In this document: one piece after another, positions 37,913 through 46,719 of the stretch
Position numbering within the stretch: the first letter of the stretch is position 1
Layout of the letters: the number at the start of each line of letters is the position of its first letter
Source of the DNA: Capilliphycus robustus
Lineage (GTDB): Bacteria; Cyanobacteriota; Cyanobacteriia; Cyanobacteriales; Microcoleaceae
DNA length: 64,000 bases
Direction: 5' to 3'
Assembly: GCF_034932365.1 (NCBI RefSeq)
Contig: NZ_JAYGHR010000069.1
Span: 1-64,000 of the forward strand
Position numbers and translations under genes: made by a program
The notes under the pieces: model-generated
The model's input: the letters and a program-made list of their open reading frames with translations, nothing else
The model's database searches: none
What the model was told of the DNA's origin: nothing

Positions 37913-38070
37913 CCTGGCTGTACAGTGCCTCAAATGCAGAAGTAATATCACATCCAATTAATTAATGATCATTGAGAAACTGGGTGGATCTGTCACTCGC
38001 CTTGAGACAAAATTGGTATTTTTGAAGCTTGAGTTTACTGTCAATATCTAATCTTAAAAGAGGAAAAATA

Positions 38071-38607
38071 ATGACTTTTCATAAAATTTTAGTCGCCCTC
38101 GATATTTCATCTCCTGAAGTAGAAAGAGTTTTTCAAGAGGCGCTCAAAGTCGCCAAAACTGAAGGAAGTCACCTGATGTTATTTCATTGTATTTCTTGGG
38201 AGAACGAAGAAAAAATAAATCCCTTAGCTGGAATTGGGACTTTAGGAAATGTGAATTTACACACAATCCTAAAACAATTCTCCCAGGCAAGTTGGACAGA
38301 GCAAGTGAAGCAAGTTCGTTCCCAATTACAACGTTATTGTGATACAGCCGAATCTCAAGGAATTTCTGTAGAATATCAATATCAAGTGGGAAATCCCAGT
38401 GCGTTAATTTGTGAGCAAGCGAAAGATTGGAATGCCGATCTAGTGATTGTTGGACGACGAAACCGCATGAAATGGTCAGAATTCCTTTTAAAAAGTGTGA
38501 GTAGCTCTGTTTTGCATCATGCGTCTTGTTCAGTTTTTGTCATTCAAACGGAAACCGCCTGTACTAAACATCAATCAGCTTCTCAGACTCAACCTGTCTA
38601 TAATTAA
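38071..38607 (+). CDS. Universal stress protein (UspA family)
   Basis: 178 residues from the ATG at 38071, preceded by AGAGGA 8 nt upstream; the longer frame needs TTG. A single Usp domain: KILVALDISSPEVERVF at the start, and the ATP-binding loop near the end (DLVIVGRRNRMKWSEFLLKS, then VSSSVLHHASCSVFVIQ), where the usual G-2x-G-9x-G(S/T) is changed to G-R-R-N-R, so nucleotide binding is uncertain. Cytoplasmic stress-response role by family. Confidence 0.88.
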   Translation: MTFHKILVALDISSPEVERVFQEALKVAKTEGSHLMLFHCISWENEEKINPLAGIGTLGNVNLHTILKQFSQASWTEQVKQVRSQLQRYCDTAESQGISVEYQYQVGNPSALICEQAKDWNADLVIVGRRNRMKWSEFLLKSVSSSVLHHASCSVFVIQTETACTKHQSASQTQPVYN

Positions 38608-38627
38608 TAGGAATGAGTGATAACTGA

Positions 38628-38861
38628 TCACTGGTGACTGGTTACTGTCATTCCCCCGCCGACAATGGTGACAATTTCCAGGACATCTCCGGCTTTCATC
38701 TCTGTCGTTTCCCAAAATTGTCGGTGCAGAATTTCGCCGTTATATTCCACAGCCACCAAACGGGGATTTAATCCCATCTGTTCTAAAAAATCGGGTAATT
38801 TAGTGTGAGGAGAACAGGTTTTGACTTCTCCGTTAACCTGAAGTTGGATTGAATCAGACAT
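38628..38861 (-). CDS. thiS: Sulfur carrier protein ThiS with abnormal C-terminal tail
   Basis: 77 residues of the ubiquitin-fold ThiS family (IQLQVNGEVKTC, LVAVEYNGEILHRQFW, LEIVTIVGGG). The C-terminal Gly-Gly is adenylated by ThiF and then thiocarboxylated to give sulfur for the thiazole of thiamine, so family members normally end at the glycines. Here seven residues, MTVTSHQ, follow GGG, encoded by a dispersed repeat (CAGTAACCAGTCACC type). Either the tail is removed or the protein is impaired. It lies 19 bp after thiE in the same operon. Confidence 0.88.
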   Translation of the reverse strand: MSDSIQLQVNGEVKTCSPHTKLPDFLEQMGLNPRLVAVEYNGEILHRQFWETTEMKAGDVLEIVTIVGGGMTVTSHQ

Positions 38862-38880
38862 GAGATTTTAACGGTTAATT

Positions 38881-39963
38881 TCAAGAAGGATTTGGTAAAA
38901 TATTGTAAGTCCGTAAGGTTTGAATTCGCGTCAGTTGAGACAGAAAATATTGCGTCACTAGCGTCGGTTGTTCGGCTTCCATAATCGCTCGGACTACCGC
39001 AATCCGTTCCCCACCAATAGACATGACATCATCAAAATTATTCATATCAATTCCGCCAATGGCAAACCAAGGAATCGAACAATTGTCAGCCGCATGACGC
39101 ACATATTCCAAGCCAGCAGCAGGTTTATCCGCCTTCGTGGGGGTTTGATAAACAGGCCCAACCCCAATATAATCGGCGCCCTGTTCAATTGCCTTTTGCA
39201 TTTCTTGGGGGTTCGTCGTTGAACGTCCGATAATTCGTTGCGGGCCGAGTAACTGACGCGCTAAACTAATCGGAATATCTTTTTGTCCGAGATGAACTCC
39301 ATCAGCGTTAGAAGCGATCGCTAAATCCACGCGATCATTCATAATAAACAGGGCATCATAACGATGACAAAGTTGAGAGAGCTTTTCTGCATTCTGAAGT
39401 CGAGTTTCATCATCGTTTTGTTTGTCGCGATACTGCACCAATTTCAGTCCGCCTTGCAACGCCGCTTCTACAATCGAGAACATTTTATCCGATGGAGAAG
39501 TCACTAAATACAAATAGGCATCATCGAGAAGTTGATAACGTCGATAAGCCAATAATCGACTTTCTAGGGTATAAACTCGATAGCGCATCTGCTTAAACGA
39601 TACGCCCATATCCGGGTGATAAATTTTGCCGTATTCTTCCAGTACCCGTAGAGCTTCTTCGATGCGACAAAAATTCGCCTGTAATACGCTATCAATCCCC
39701 TCGCGTCTTTCTTCTTGGGGGTGCGTGAGTTCCGTACCCAAATCTCCAGGCGTGTTTCTCGACAACCGGAGTTCCATCGTATGCCACTGAGCCAATTCTT
39801 GTCGCAACTGTTTGCACTCCTCAGCCAATTCTGCGCTATCGAGTCCAAAGCGACACCATTCTTCAATAATTCTCAATCCCTCACGAGCGCGATCTAAATT
39901 TGCATCTAGAATGCGACAGAGGGCGGATTGCACCTGTTTATTCCAACTTTGTTGATCGACCAT
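38881..39963 (-). CDS. thiE: Thiamine phosphate synthase with N-terminal ThiD2-type domain
   Basis: 360 residues from ATG 39963. Residues ~1-135 form the helical N-terminal domain of cyanobacterial ThiE (ILDANLDRAREGLRIIEEWC, LTHPQEERREGIDSVLQANF), described in databases as ThiD2-like, a proposed HMP-P kinase. Residues ~145-355 form the TIM-barrel ThiE (VQYRDKQNDDETRL, LFIMNDRVDLA, DGVHLGQKDIP, IIGRSTTNPQEM, YIGVGPVYQTPTK). It joins HMP-PP and thiazole phosphate to make thiamine phosphate. First gene of the thiE-thiS operon; no TPP riboswitch was recognised upstream. Confidence 0.92.
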   Translation of the reverse strand: MVDQQSWNKQVQSALCRILDANLDRAREGLRIIEEWCRFGLDSAELAEECKQLRQELAQWHTMELRLSRNTPGDLGTELTHPQEERREGIDSVLQANFCRIEEALRVLEEYGKIYHPDMGVSFKQMRYRVYTLESRLLAYRRYQLLDDAYLYLVTSPSDKMFSIVEAALQGGLKLVQYRDKQNDDETRLQNAEKLSQLCHRYDALFIMNDRVDLAIASNADGVHLGQKDIPISLARQLLGPQRIIGRSTTNPQEMQKAIEQGADYIGVGPVYQTPTKADKPAAGLEYVRHAADNCSIPWFAIGGIDMNNFDDVMSIGGERIAVVRAIMEAEQPTLVTQYFLSQLTRIQTLRTYNILPNPS

Positions 39964-40158
39964 CAAACCTACCTCAATCTGTACTTAGCTTACCCGATTG
40001 CAGAAGAACCGCAGGCTACTATAGCAGATTTTCGAGATCAAGTTAGAGGGGCAAATGTAGCGTAAGTTCGTTTTGACACTCTGAAGTCGTGGCGCGGAGT
40101 GTCAAAATTCGCCAATTTGGTATACAATTCACAAGCATCAACATCACTAGGGTGAATT

Positions 40159-40860
40159 ATGCTAGTCCAAGAGCAATCCATTACTGAGCAAGAGTTTTTA
40201 ACTCAAATTGACGCGATTATTGATGGAAATCATCTGCTGAAGCATCCTTTCTATCAACTCTGGAATGAAGGCAAACTGACGCTAGGGATGCTGCAAGAGT
40301 ACGCCCAAGAATATTATTTGCAAGTTCATCACTTCCCCACCTACGTTAGTGCTACTCACGCCGCTTGTGATGACTTAGAAATTCGTCGGATGTTGCTGGA
40401 AAATTTAATCGAAGAAGAACGGGGTTCTGCCAATCATCCTGAACTTTGGTTACGGTTTGCTGAAGGATTAGGCGTTGACAGAAAAGCCGTCAAGGAACGT
40501 CAACATCTCAAACAAACCCAACAATCGGTTAGCATTTTAAAAGAACTGTCTCGCAGTGAAAATCCAGTCAAAGGTTTGGCTGCGCTTTATGCTTATGAAG
40601 TCCAAATTCCAGAAGTTTCTACAACTAAAATAGCTGGACTGAACACCTATTATGGCATTACTTCATCCGATGCGGTTGCCTTTTTTAAAGTCCATGAACA
40701 AGCCGATGAAGTTCACTCTCAGATGACTCGTGATGCTTTGGTTAAACTCTGTCAAACAGACGAACAAAAACAAGAGGCGATTTCAGCGACAGAAGAAGCT
40801 GTTTTTGCTTTTAATTTGTTGTTAGATGGAATCTACGAAAAATACTGTCAAGCTGCTTAA
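40159..40860 (+). CDS. CADD-type diiron protein, probable 4-aminobenzoate synthase
   Basis: 233 residues of the TENA/PqqC superfamily, CADD subgroup. Chlamydia CADD residues as I recall them (Tyr27, Glu81, His88, Glu142, Lys152, His174, Asp178, His181) each match here at a constant offset of +5: Tyr32, Glu86, His93, Glu147, Lys157, His179, Asp183, His186. That includes the metal ligands and the tyrosine that CADD consumes to make p-aminobenzoate for folate. Placement next to thiE invites mis-annotation as TenA, but these residues argue for pABA synthesis. Divergent from thiE across ~195 bp. Confidence 0.8.
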   Translation: MLVQEQSITEQEFLTQIDAIIDGNHLLKHPFYQLWNEGKLTLGMLQEYAQEYYLQVHHFPTYVSATHAACDDLEIRRMLLENLIEEERGSANHPELWLRFAEGLGVDRKAVKERQHLKQTQQSVSILKELSRSENPVKGLAALYAYEVQIPEVSTTKIAGLNTYYGITSSDAVAFFKVHEQADEVHSQMTRDALVKLCQTDEQKQEAISATEEAVFAFNLLLDGIYEKYCQAA

Positions 40861-40874
40861 TTTGTGAACGGTAG

Positions 40875-40901
40875 GATGGGTTAGCATGGGCGTAACCCAT
40901 C
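40875..40901. repeat. Palindrome GATGGGTTA...TAACCCATC
   Basis: GATGGGTTA (40875-40883) and TAACCCATC (40893-40901) with a 9-bp loop, 15 bp after the CADD stop. No T-run follows, so it is more likely the GGATGGGTTACG-type dispersed repeat of cyanobacteria than a terminator. Confidence 0.55.
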
Positions 40902-41002
40902 TTTCGTTAGAAAAAACACCCTCGACACGCTCGACACAAAGGGTTACTGCTACGGCTAATTCATAAATTACCCCTACAACCCTGTCACCTGTAATCTGTT
41001 CC

Positions 41003-41899
41003 CTATTCTTCTGTGTAAACCTGAGAAGAAACTGCGGTTTCTTTCATCTCAACAACAGGAAGATGAGCAGGTGTTAACTCGGGAACGGGCATATTGCGAA
41101 TTTCCCAAGTTTTTAGTACAATTAAATATTCATAAAATGCTTGTAATGTACACCAAGCTAACCCGGAGCGACCATCTAACCAACCACCCAACATAACATA
41201 CATATAAAAAAAGCGGATAAACGGCCTAAAGGGTAAACGCAGAGAAAAGTCTTTCAGCGCTCGGCGTCGTTCAACTTCTGATTTTCCAAAGAATAAATCT
41301 CCCCAATTAACAGTTCCTAATTCCAACTGCTTAACGGTTTCTGTGGCTTCATCGGTTGAGTAACGGTTGTGTTTTTCCAGCCAACGGGATAACCCTTTAC
41401 TACAGGTATAATGGGGATAGGTTTCTTTTAAAAAACTCGTCTGCCCTTGACAAACTTCTCGTTCTGTGTGACCGTAATCGGTAAACCAGACTTTCTCCTT
41501 ATGAAATAAACGCATTTGATAACGGGGATATTGGGTACTGCGACGAATCCAAGACCCGAGAAATATCACCCGTTCTGCGACATAATAACCAATATATTCA
41601 GAGCTTTTCATCGCTTCTAAACACTCAGAAAACAGCTCGGTCGTCATCCGTTCATCGGACTCTAGAATATAAACCCATTCGTATTTGCAGGGAACTTCCT
41701 GAAGCATCCAAGTTCGTTGACGTCCGTGACTTTCAAAAGCATGAGGGATGACGCGCACCGGATAACGTTGGGCGATTTCAACCGTGCGATCGCTACTTAA
41801 AGAGTCTACAACAATAATATCATCTGATAACATCGCCGACTCAATGCAAGCCGCAATATCAATTTCATCGTTGTAAGTCAGGATATAAATTGAAAACAT
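41003..41899 (-). CDS. GT2 family glycosyltransferase (WaaE/KdtX-like)
   Basis: 298 residues: SIYILTYNDEIDIAACIESA at the start, DIIVVDSLSSDRTVEIA, ILESDERMT (DxD-like, ~78-86), then YPRYQMRLFHKEKVWFTDYG and SRWLEKHNRYSTDEA, the layout of lipopolysaccharide-core-type GT2 enzymes. Probably adds a sugar to LPS or exopolysaccharide at the inner membrane; donor unknown. It lies downstream of the HpsJ gene on the same strand with a repeat-containing ~140-bp gap. Confidence 0.82.
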   Translation of the reverse strand: MFSIYILTYNDEIDIAACIESAMLSDDIIVVDSLSSDRTVEIAQRYPVRVIPHAFESHGRQRTWMLQEVPCKYEWVYILESDERMTTELFSECLEAMKSSEYIGYYVAERVIFLGSWIRRSTQYPRYQMRLFHKEKVWFTDYGHTEREVCQGQTSFLKETYPHYTCSKGLSRWLEKHNRYSTDEATETVKQLELGTVNWGDLFFGKSEVERRRALKDFSLRLPFRPFIRFFYMYVMLGGWLDGRSGLAWCTLQAFYEYLIVLKTWEIRNMPVPELTPAHLPVVEMKETAVSSQVYTEE

Positions 41900-42037
41900 T
41901 AGTTTTTGAGGAATTTAAAAACTTACCAATGAGAATAAAAAATTTAACACAAAAAACACAGTTTATAATCAGTAATCAGTTATCAGTTTTTTTCCGCTTA
42001 TCCTGATACTGATTACTGTTAGCAAAATGCTTTGAGA

Positions 42038-42874
42038 CTAACCCGCAGCAGGAGGTTTCCGACGACCCCCACCCAAAATTCCAACCCCTTTTAAACCGGT
42101 AAAACCGACTCCAATATAACCAATTGCGAGTAATAAACTGCTAATTCCGGTTTGTAAGCTGGACTTCAAAGAACGAGTTTTAGCCTGTTCTTCGAGTTGT
42201 TGCTGACGTTCTCTAATTTGAGTTAAAAGCTGAGTCGGTAGACTATCAGCTTGCTGTTCTAAAAACTGTTCGAGAACTTGAGGATTTGTTTTGGATTGTT
42301 CGAGAACGTCTTTAACTTGCTGAGGCAGATCTTCTCGAGCCAAAAGTTGATTCAACTGTTCCTCATTTTGAATTACACTACTAAACTGATTTTTGAGTAG
42401 ATTTTTCCGTTGTTCAACCTGTTGTTGAAACTGATCGCTTCCCAGTTGGGTTTCCAGTTGAGTTTCCGCTTGAGAAGCTTGTTGCTGAATTTGACTCAAC
42501 GCTTCCGCCCGCGCTAAACGAGTATTATTCAAATGGAGGGGAAATAACAACAGATAAAGCAGTCCCAATAGACTCGCGAGCAGTGCTATCCAAAATCTCA
42601 AATCAACTAAAGCTTTAATCGGTTTTTGACTTCCTCCAGAAGTAACGCTATCCATCCAAAAACCAATCAAAACTAAACCCATTCCGACCATGGGGACAAT
42701 ACCGCGATCAACCAATTGGCTCGTAACACTCAGTTGCCATCCTCGATTGAGTAAATTGGGCGGAATTAACAAGATCAGGTAGTCTACTAAAGAAGAGACA
42801 ATCAAGATAGCCCCGATCAGTTTAACACTCCAAGCGGCGAGTGAGGGAAATTGACGGCTAGTAGTTGCTTTCAT
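42038..42874 (-). CDS. HpsJ-family protein (hormogonium polysaccharide biosynthesis)
   Basis: 278 residues. Two N-terminal helix pairs (AWSVKLIGAILIVSSLVDYL; GIVPMVGMGLVLIGFWMDS; FWIALLASLLGLLYLLLF), a long Gln/Glu-rich coiled region (~120-235, QIQQQASQAETQLETQLG), one C-terminal helix and a basic GGGRRKPPAAG tail. The N-terminal text matches my memory of HpsJ, linked in Nostoc to polysaccharide secretion and gliding. The neighbouring GT2 gene fits an envelope-polysaccharide role. Exact subfamily uncertain. The gap to 43222 (348 bp) holds only a weak AACCCG/CGGGTT hairpin at 43115-43133. Confidence 0.7.
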   Translation of the reverse strand: MKATTSRQFPSLAAWSVKLIGAILIVSSLVDYLILLIPPNLLNRGWQLSVTSQLVDRGIVPMVGMGLVLIGFWMDSVTSGGSQKPIKALVDLRFWIALLASLLGLLYLLLFPLHLNNTRLARAEALSQIQQQASQAETQLETQLGSDQFQQQVEQRKNLLKNQFSSVIQNEEQLNQLLAREDLPQQVKDVLEQSKTNPQVLEQFLEQQADSLPTQLLTQIRERQQQLEEQAKTRSLKSSLQTGISSLLLAIGYIGVGFTGLKGVGILGGGRRKPPAAG

Positions 42875-43222
42875 AGGATTGAGTGAACTCAGTGATCATC
42901 TGCATAAGCAGCAGGGTGGAATAATTTGGGGGCGAGTCAAGATAGTTTTTGGCTTCTCAAACCCGCAAAAGGAGAATGCAGATTTTCAAGTTGTTATAGA
43001 CTGATGCAGGAGCCTATCGGGTTAGCTTAACGCCGGAGTCAAATGACCTGGGCTAACGATATAACTTGATTAACGCTAGCCTAGCATACCGACTGTAACT
43101 TTCTTTACCCCGTGAACCCGTAAGCATCGGGTTTACAAGTGTGACCTCAATATGGAGATCACCGATAATCAAATCGCGCTCCCTAATGAAATTCAGACTA
43201 TCATTATTACGGATCAAAACTC

Positions 43223-43735
43223 ATGGCAAATCCCGATTCATTAAATCTCAAAAATCTTTACACCTTGGAACAATTACAACAGGCGATCGCTTCAGATCCA
43301 GCGGCTTGGCGTCCTTTGGTTTTAACCAATGGTTGTTTTGATTTGATCCATGCCGGACATATTCGTTATCTACAGCAAGCTAAAACTTTGGGGCGATCGC
43401 TAATTGTCGGCTTAAATAGCGATCGCTCAGTTCAAAGCCTCAAACCAGCAAAACCTGGATTTCCACCTCGTCCAATTGTATCGCAAATGCAAAGAGCCGA
43501 AGTTCTAGCCGCCCTCAAACCTGTAGATGCAGTGGTGATTTTCAGTGAAGCTACGGCGACTCAACTGATCGAAACGTTAAAACCCGAAATCTACGCCAAA
43601 GGTGGCGACTACACCCTAGAAACGTTACCCGAAACCCCTGCTATTTTAGCCTATGGGGGGAAGATTAGTTTGATTCAAGTCGAAGTTCCCCTCTCGACTA
43701 GCACAATTGTTAATCAGATTTTGCAACGATCATAG
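43223..43735 (+). CDS. RfaE2/HldE-type nucleotidyltransferase (heptose 1-phosphate adenylyltransferase-like)
   Basis: 170 residues, one cytidylyltransferase-like domain: TNGCFDLIHAGHIRYLQQA (~36-54) with the HxGH nucleotide site, LIVGLNSDRSV, RAEVLAALKPVDAVVIF, KGGDYTLETLPE and the terminal STSTIVNQI. It matches the C-terminal domain of HldE as a separate protein. It would activate a heptose 1-phosphate with ATP for LPS or exopolysaccharide; substrate inferred from family. A lone gene. Confidence 0.85.
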   Translation: MANPDSLNLKNLYTLEQLQQAIASDPAAWRPLVLTNGCFDLIHAGHIRYLQQAKTLGRSLIVGLNSDRSVQSLKPAKPGFPPRPIVSQMQRAEVLAALKPVDAVVIFSEATATQLIETLKPEIYAKGGDYTLETLPETPAILAYGGKISLIQVEVPLSTSTIVNQILQRS

Positions 43736-43816
43736 AATAAGGAGACATACACCTGTACAATAGTTGAGGATCTGCACACCAGTGTCATGTAGATTGCTCA
43801 CCCCAAAACGCCTCCT

Positions 43817-44542
43817 ATGACTGATTCGACCCTATTCAAAGCACAGGACGCATCACTCAACCCGGATGATGTTCGCTCTCAACTCAACTCGGGTTCTGAG
43901 AAAACGAAGCTACAACTGATTCAAACATTAGCGGAGGCGGGGGAAGTCGGTTTACCCGTATTAATGGAGTTTTTGTTAGAACGTCAATCTGCTTCTCCGA
44001 CTCCTGTTGAGGGTAAAGCGTATCAGATTCTTTACAGCGCTAACTCCTCTGAGGTTCAAGATTTTCTACAAGCTCATTTTCCCAAAGGTTTACTCTCAGC
44101 CAACCCGGAAGCAGAAGCGGACTACAGTCAGCTTCAAACACTCCTCGCTCAACAAGACTTTCAAGAAGCGGACAAATTAACCCTGCAAAAGTTGTGCGAA
44201 CTTGCGGGCCAAGCTGCTGTTGAACGAAAATGGGTTTATTTTTCGGAAGTCAAACGCTTCTCTACGGCTGACTTACATACCCTTGATTTGTTCTGGCGGA
44301 TCTATTCTGAAGGAAAATTTGGTTACTCTGTACAACGACAGCTTTGGTTAGGTGTTGGGAGAAACTGGGAGAAACTTTGGCCAAAAATTGGCTGGCGTCA
44401 GAATGGAAATTGGACTCGCTACCCGCAAGAGTTTACCTGGGATTTAACTGCACCTGTGGGTCATTTACCCCTATCTAACCAACTGCGAGGGGTGAGGTTG
44501 ATTGAAGCGTTGTTCTCCCATCCAGCTTGGTCAGAGCCGTGA
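43817..44542 (+). CDS. gun4: GUN4-domain tetrapyrrole-binding protein
   Basis: 241 residues: an N-terminal helical repeat domain (~20-85) and a C-terminal GUN4 core (~105-235) with DFQEADKLTLQKLCELAG, FPCXDL replaced by FSTADLHTLDLFWRIYSEGK, GYSVQRQLWLGVGRNWEKLW, then WTRYPQEFTWDLTAPVGHLP. GUN4 binds protoporphyrin IX and Mg-protoporphyrin and stimulates the ChlH subunit of Mg chelatase in chlorophyll synthesis. Full-length, typical of cyanobacteria. Confidence 0.92.
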   Translation: MTDSTLFKAQDASLNPDDVRSQLNSGSEKTKLQLIQTLAEAGEVGLPVLMEFLLERQSASPTPVEGKAYQILYSANSSEVQDFLQAHFPKGLLSANPEAEADYSQLQTLLAQQDFQEADKLTLQKLCELAGQAAVERKWVYFSEVKRFSTADLHTLDLFWRIYSEGKFGYSVQRQLWLGVGRNWEKLWPKIGWRQNGNWTRYPQEFTWDLTAPVGHLPLSNQLRGVRLIEALFSHPAWSEP

Positions 44543-44569
44543 CACGTACTTAATCCTTAACTGAAAAGA

Positions 44570-45484
44570 TTAATCCGTTTGGCGCAATGCCCGACGCGCC
44601 AGTTTGGCGTAGGTTTTCACCGTTTCATAGGGCATTTCCAAGTCTACTGCGATCGCAATCAAAGATTCTCCATCTTCGCGACGGGCTAAAATTGTCGCCC
44701 AAGTTTCCGCAATTTTTTGAGTGCGATTTCCCCCCGTGCGCTTTCGTTGTGTGGTGAACTGTTCAGCTAACTCGGCAATCCGTTCACCCAATTGTTGTGA
44801 ACTTGAAGGAATAACTTCTATTTCCTCAAGCTGCCACTGGCAAAGGGTTTGTCCCAAGCCAAAGGTTGTTTTATGTCCGGTTCCACAATAAGGAGCAAAC
44901 CGCCCCAAAGCATAAAATAATTGTTGATTTTCCGCAGAAGCTAAAGAAGATTTTTTCGATAAACCTAATTCAATTGCCCCGGTAAATCCCGTTACCATTC
45001 CCCGTTTTCCGGCAGCCACTTTTGCAGAAGCGATCTGATGGCGTTGAATAATCACCGACTCATCCACCCAGTCTAAGAAAGACTCTTGTTCAACAGGAAG
45101 ATTAGAAAAATCATTCCAACGCCGTAAGTAGCTATGAAACAAATTCGTGGGGAGAGGCAGGGGAAAATGATGACCTTTGCGCCGAAAACTGGTTGGACTC
45201 AGAAAACTCAAATTAATCCTAGCAGGTTTCGGAATCGGCGCATCAAAAAGTTGACGATAAGTTGTTGGCGCTAAAGCAATTTGGCAAGATTGAATTGTTA
45301 ACGGTGCATTTCGCAATTCAACCTGTGGAGGTAAACGTTTAACCCACTCCGCTAACCAGCGTACAACCGGCTCTGACAAAGCCGTAATAGACCAAAGATA
45401 AGTCTGTTCTGGTTGCAATTGCAAGTGTTTTCCCGACATTTTCAGCCCACCTTCCAACCCCGAAAGCGTAAAAGGCTTTTCTGA
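44570..45484 (-). pseudogene. cas6: cas6, 3' part (separated by insertion element)
   Basis: From 45484 the frame reads SEKPFTLSGLEGGLKMSGK and runs 304 residues to the stop. It carries the Cas6 RAMP features: TGFTGAIELGL (~151-161 of this part), the glycine-rich APYCGTGHKTTFGLGQ loop, and a C-terminal extension with a helix-turn-helix look (IAVDLEMPYETVKTYAKLA). Cas6 cuts CRISPR precursor RNA in the repeat. The first 66 residues lie 1.2 kb away at 46720-46917. No normal start codon with a ribosome site restores this part, though TTG 45457 or ATG 45439 could give a headless fragment. Confidence 0.88.
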
Positions 45485-46719
45485 CTGCTTTATAAAACTG
45501 ATATAACGCGGTACAAACCGTGTTAACGTTTACTTCCTGCATCACCCCGGACTGTCGGCAGCACCCGGTCAGACAGGCTCAAACCGAATAGCCTTCGGCG
45601 TAATGCTTTAAGTTGAGGCTCGCATTCAAATCGCGAGCAATTGATATGTCGCAAGCTTCACAGATGAAAACTCGTTCTTTCAGTGCTATTTCTTGAATGT
45701 GACCGCAACTTGAACAGGTTTTAGTTGACGGGTAAAATCTATCAGCAAACACTACTCTTGAACCGTACCACTCAGACTTATACTCGACTTGGCGACGAAT
45801 TTCAGAAAGAGCAGAATCAGCAATAGCACCCGCTAACTTGTGATTTTTTAACATCCCAGAAACATTCAAGTCTTCTAACCCGATGACTGCGTGGTTTTTG
45901 CATAGCCATGAGGTTAATTTGTGAATTGTATCTTTGCGAATGTTGACAATTCTTTGTGAAGCTCTTGCTAATTTGAGTTTGGCTTTATTCCTGTTGTTTG
46001 AACCCTTCTGTTTTCTAGAAAGTTCGCGCTGAAGTCGAGCCAGATTTTTTTGAGCTTTTTTGTGGGCGGCTGGATTGACGAAAACAGTACCATCTGAACA
46101 GGTCGCCAATGCCTTAACCCCAACATCAACACCCAGATAAACTCTTGATTTAACAGTCGGTTCTGGCTCAAATTCGTAGGCTACAGAGATATACCAAGAA
46201 TCGGCAACCCGACTAATTGTAACTCGTTTAGTCTGGATTTCGGTTAGGGGTTCGTAGGTGTTAACCCATCCAATAAAAGGGAGTTTTAACCTCCTTCCTG
46301 AAAACTTCATTACCTTACCGCAATTATCTAAAGTAAAGCTATCATTTCTGCCTTTTTTCTTGAACTTAGGATGTTTGGCAACGCCTTGAAAAAAGCGACT
46401 GAAAGCTTCCCCTAAGTGCATAAAGGCAAATTGATAAACTCTAGAACTTAGCGTTGACTGCCAGGAGTATTGAGGTTTAATGTGATTGGTGTAAAATTTT
46501 TTGAGCTTGTTCGTTGAAGGTTTTAGTCCTTCTTTATAAGCCTCGTTCCACATCGCTAAGGCCCAATTCCAGACCCATCTTGAATATCCCGCGTGTTTAG
46601 CCATTAAGGTCTTTTGACGGTTATTAAGTTTGAGTTGGGTCTTGAAGGCTCGTTGCATAGATGTATTCTGTTATCTGACAGATAGTACCGTGTTGTACCA
46701 TAAATTGTCAACTAAGTTA
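45485..46719 (-). mobile_element. IS200/IS605-type element, tnpB only, inserted in cas6
   Basis: The element is about 1,235 bp and is bounded by the two ends of cas6; AGCAG occurs at both junctions, so the exact boundary is ambiguous by up to 5 bp. It has no tnpA, so it depends on a transposase in trans. The right end (low coordinates) has an imperfect hairpin AACGCGGTAC/GTACAAACCGTGTT region at 45505-45524; the left end has GTAC...GTAC pairing near 46686-46699. No inverted terminal repeats, as expected for this family. Removing it rejoins cas6 in frame (LHDGEQ|SEKPFT). Confidence 0.85.
45579..46658 (-). CDS. tnpB: TnpB RNA-guided nuclease (element 1)
   Basis: 359 residues. RuvC residues appear intact: Asp in GVDVGVKALA (~174-183), Glu in GLEDLNVSGM, Asp in ARDLNASLN, plus the zinc ribbon CSSCG ... 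CEAC. The N-terminal WED/REC part (RAFKTQLKLNNRQKTLM) is complete, ATG 46658. TnpB is guided by an RNA from the right end of its own element and cuts the empty donor site; here the guide would read into cas6 codons after 45484. Otherwise it is an ordinary TnpB. Confidence 0.9.
   Translation of the reverse strand: MQRAFKTQLKLNNRQKTLMAKHAGYSRWVWNWALAMWNEAYKEGLKPSTNKLKKFYTNHIKPQYSWQSTLSSRVYQFAFMHLGEAFSRFFQGVAKHPKFKKKGRNDSFTLDNCGKVMKFSGRRLKLPFIGWVNTYEPLTEIQTKRVTISRVADSWYISVAYEFEPEPTVKSRVYLGVDVGVKALATCSDGTVFVNPAAHKKAQKNLARLQRELSRKQKGSNNRNKAKLKLARASQRIVNIRKDTIHKLTSWLCKNHAVIGLEDLNVSGMLKNHKLAGAIADSALSEIRRQVEYKSEWYGSRVVFADRFYPSTKTCSSCGHIQEIALKERVFICEACDISIARDLNASLNLKHYAEGYSV

Noticed and set aside
40159..40860. 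Annotation as TenA thiaminase because of the neighbouring thiE/thiS
   Set aside because: Functional residues match CADD (Tyr, Lys, diiron ligands), not the TenA active-site cysteine.
40875..40901. Terminator after the CADD gene
   Set aside because: The hairpin lacks a T-run and matches a common dispersed repeat type.
45339..45545. 68-residue ORF over the cas6/IS junction
   Set aside because: Different frame from cas6; product has no recognisable family, and the Cas6 frame explains the DNA.
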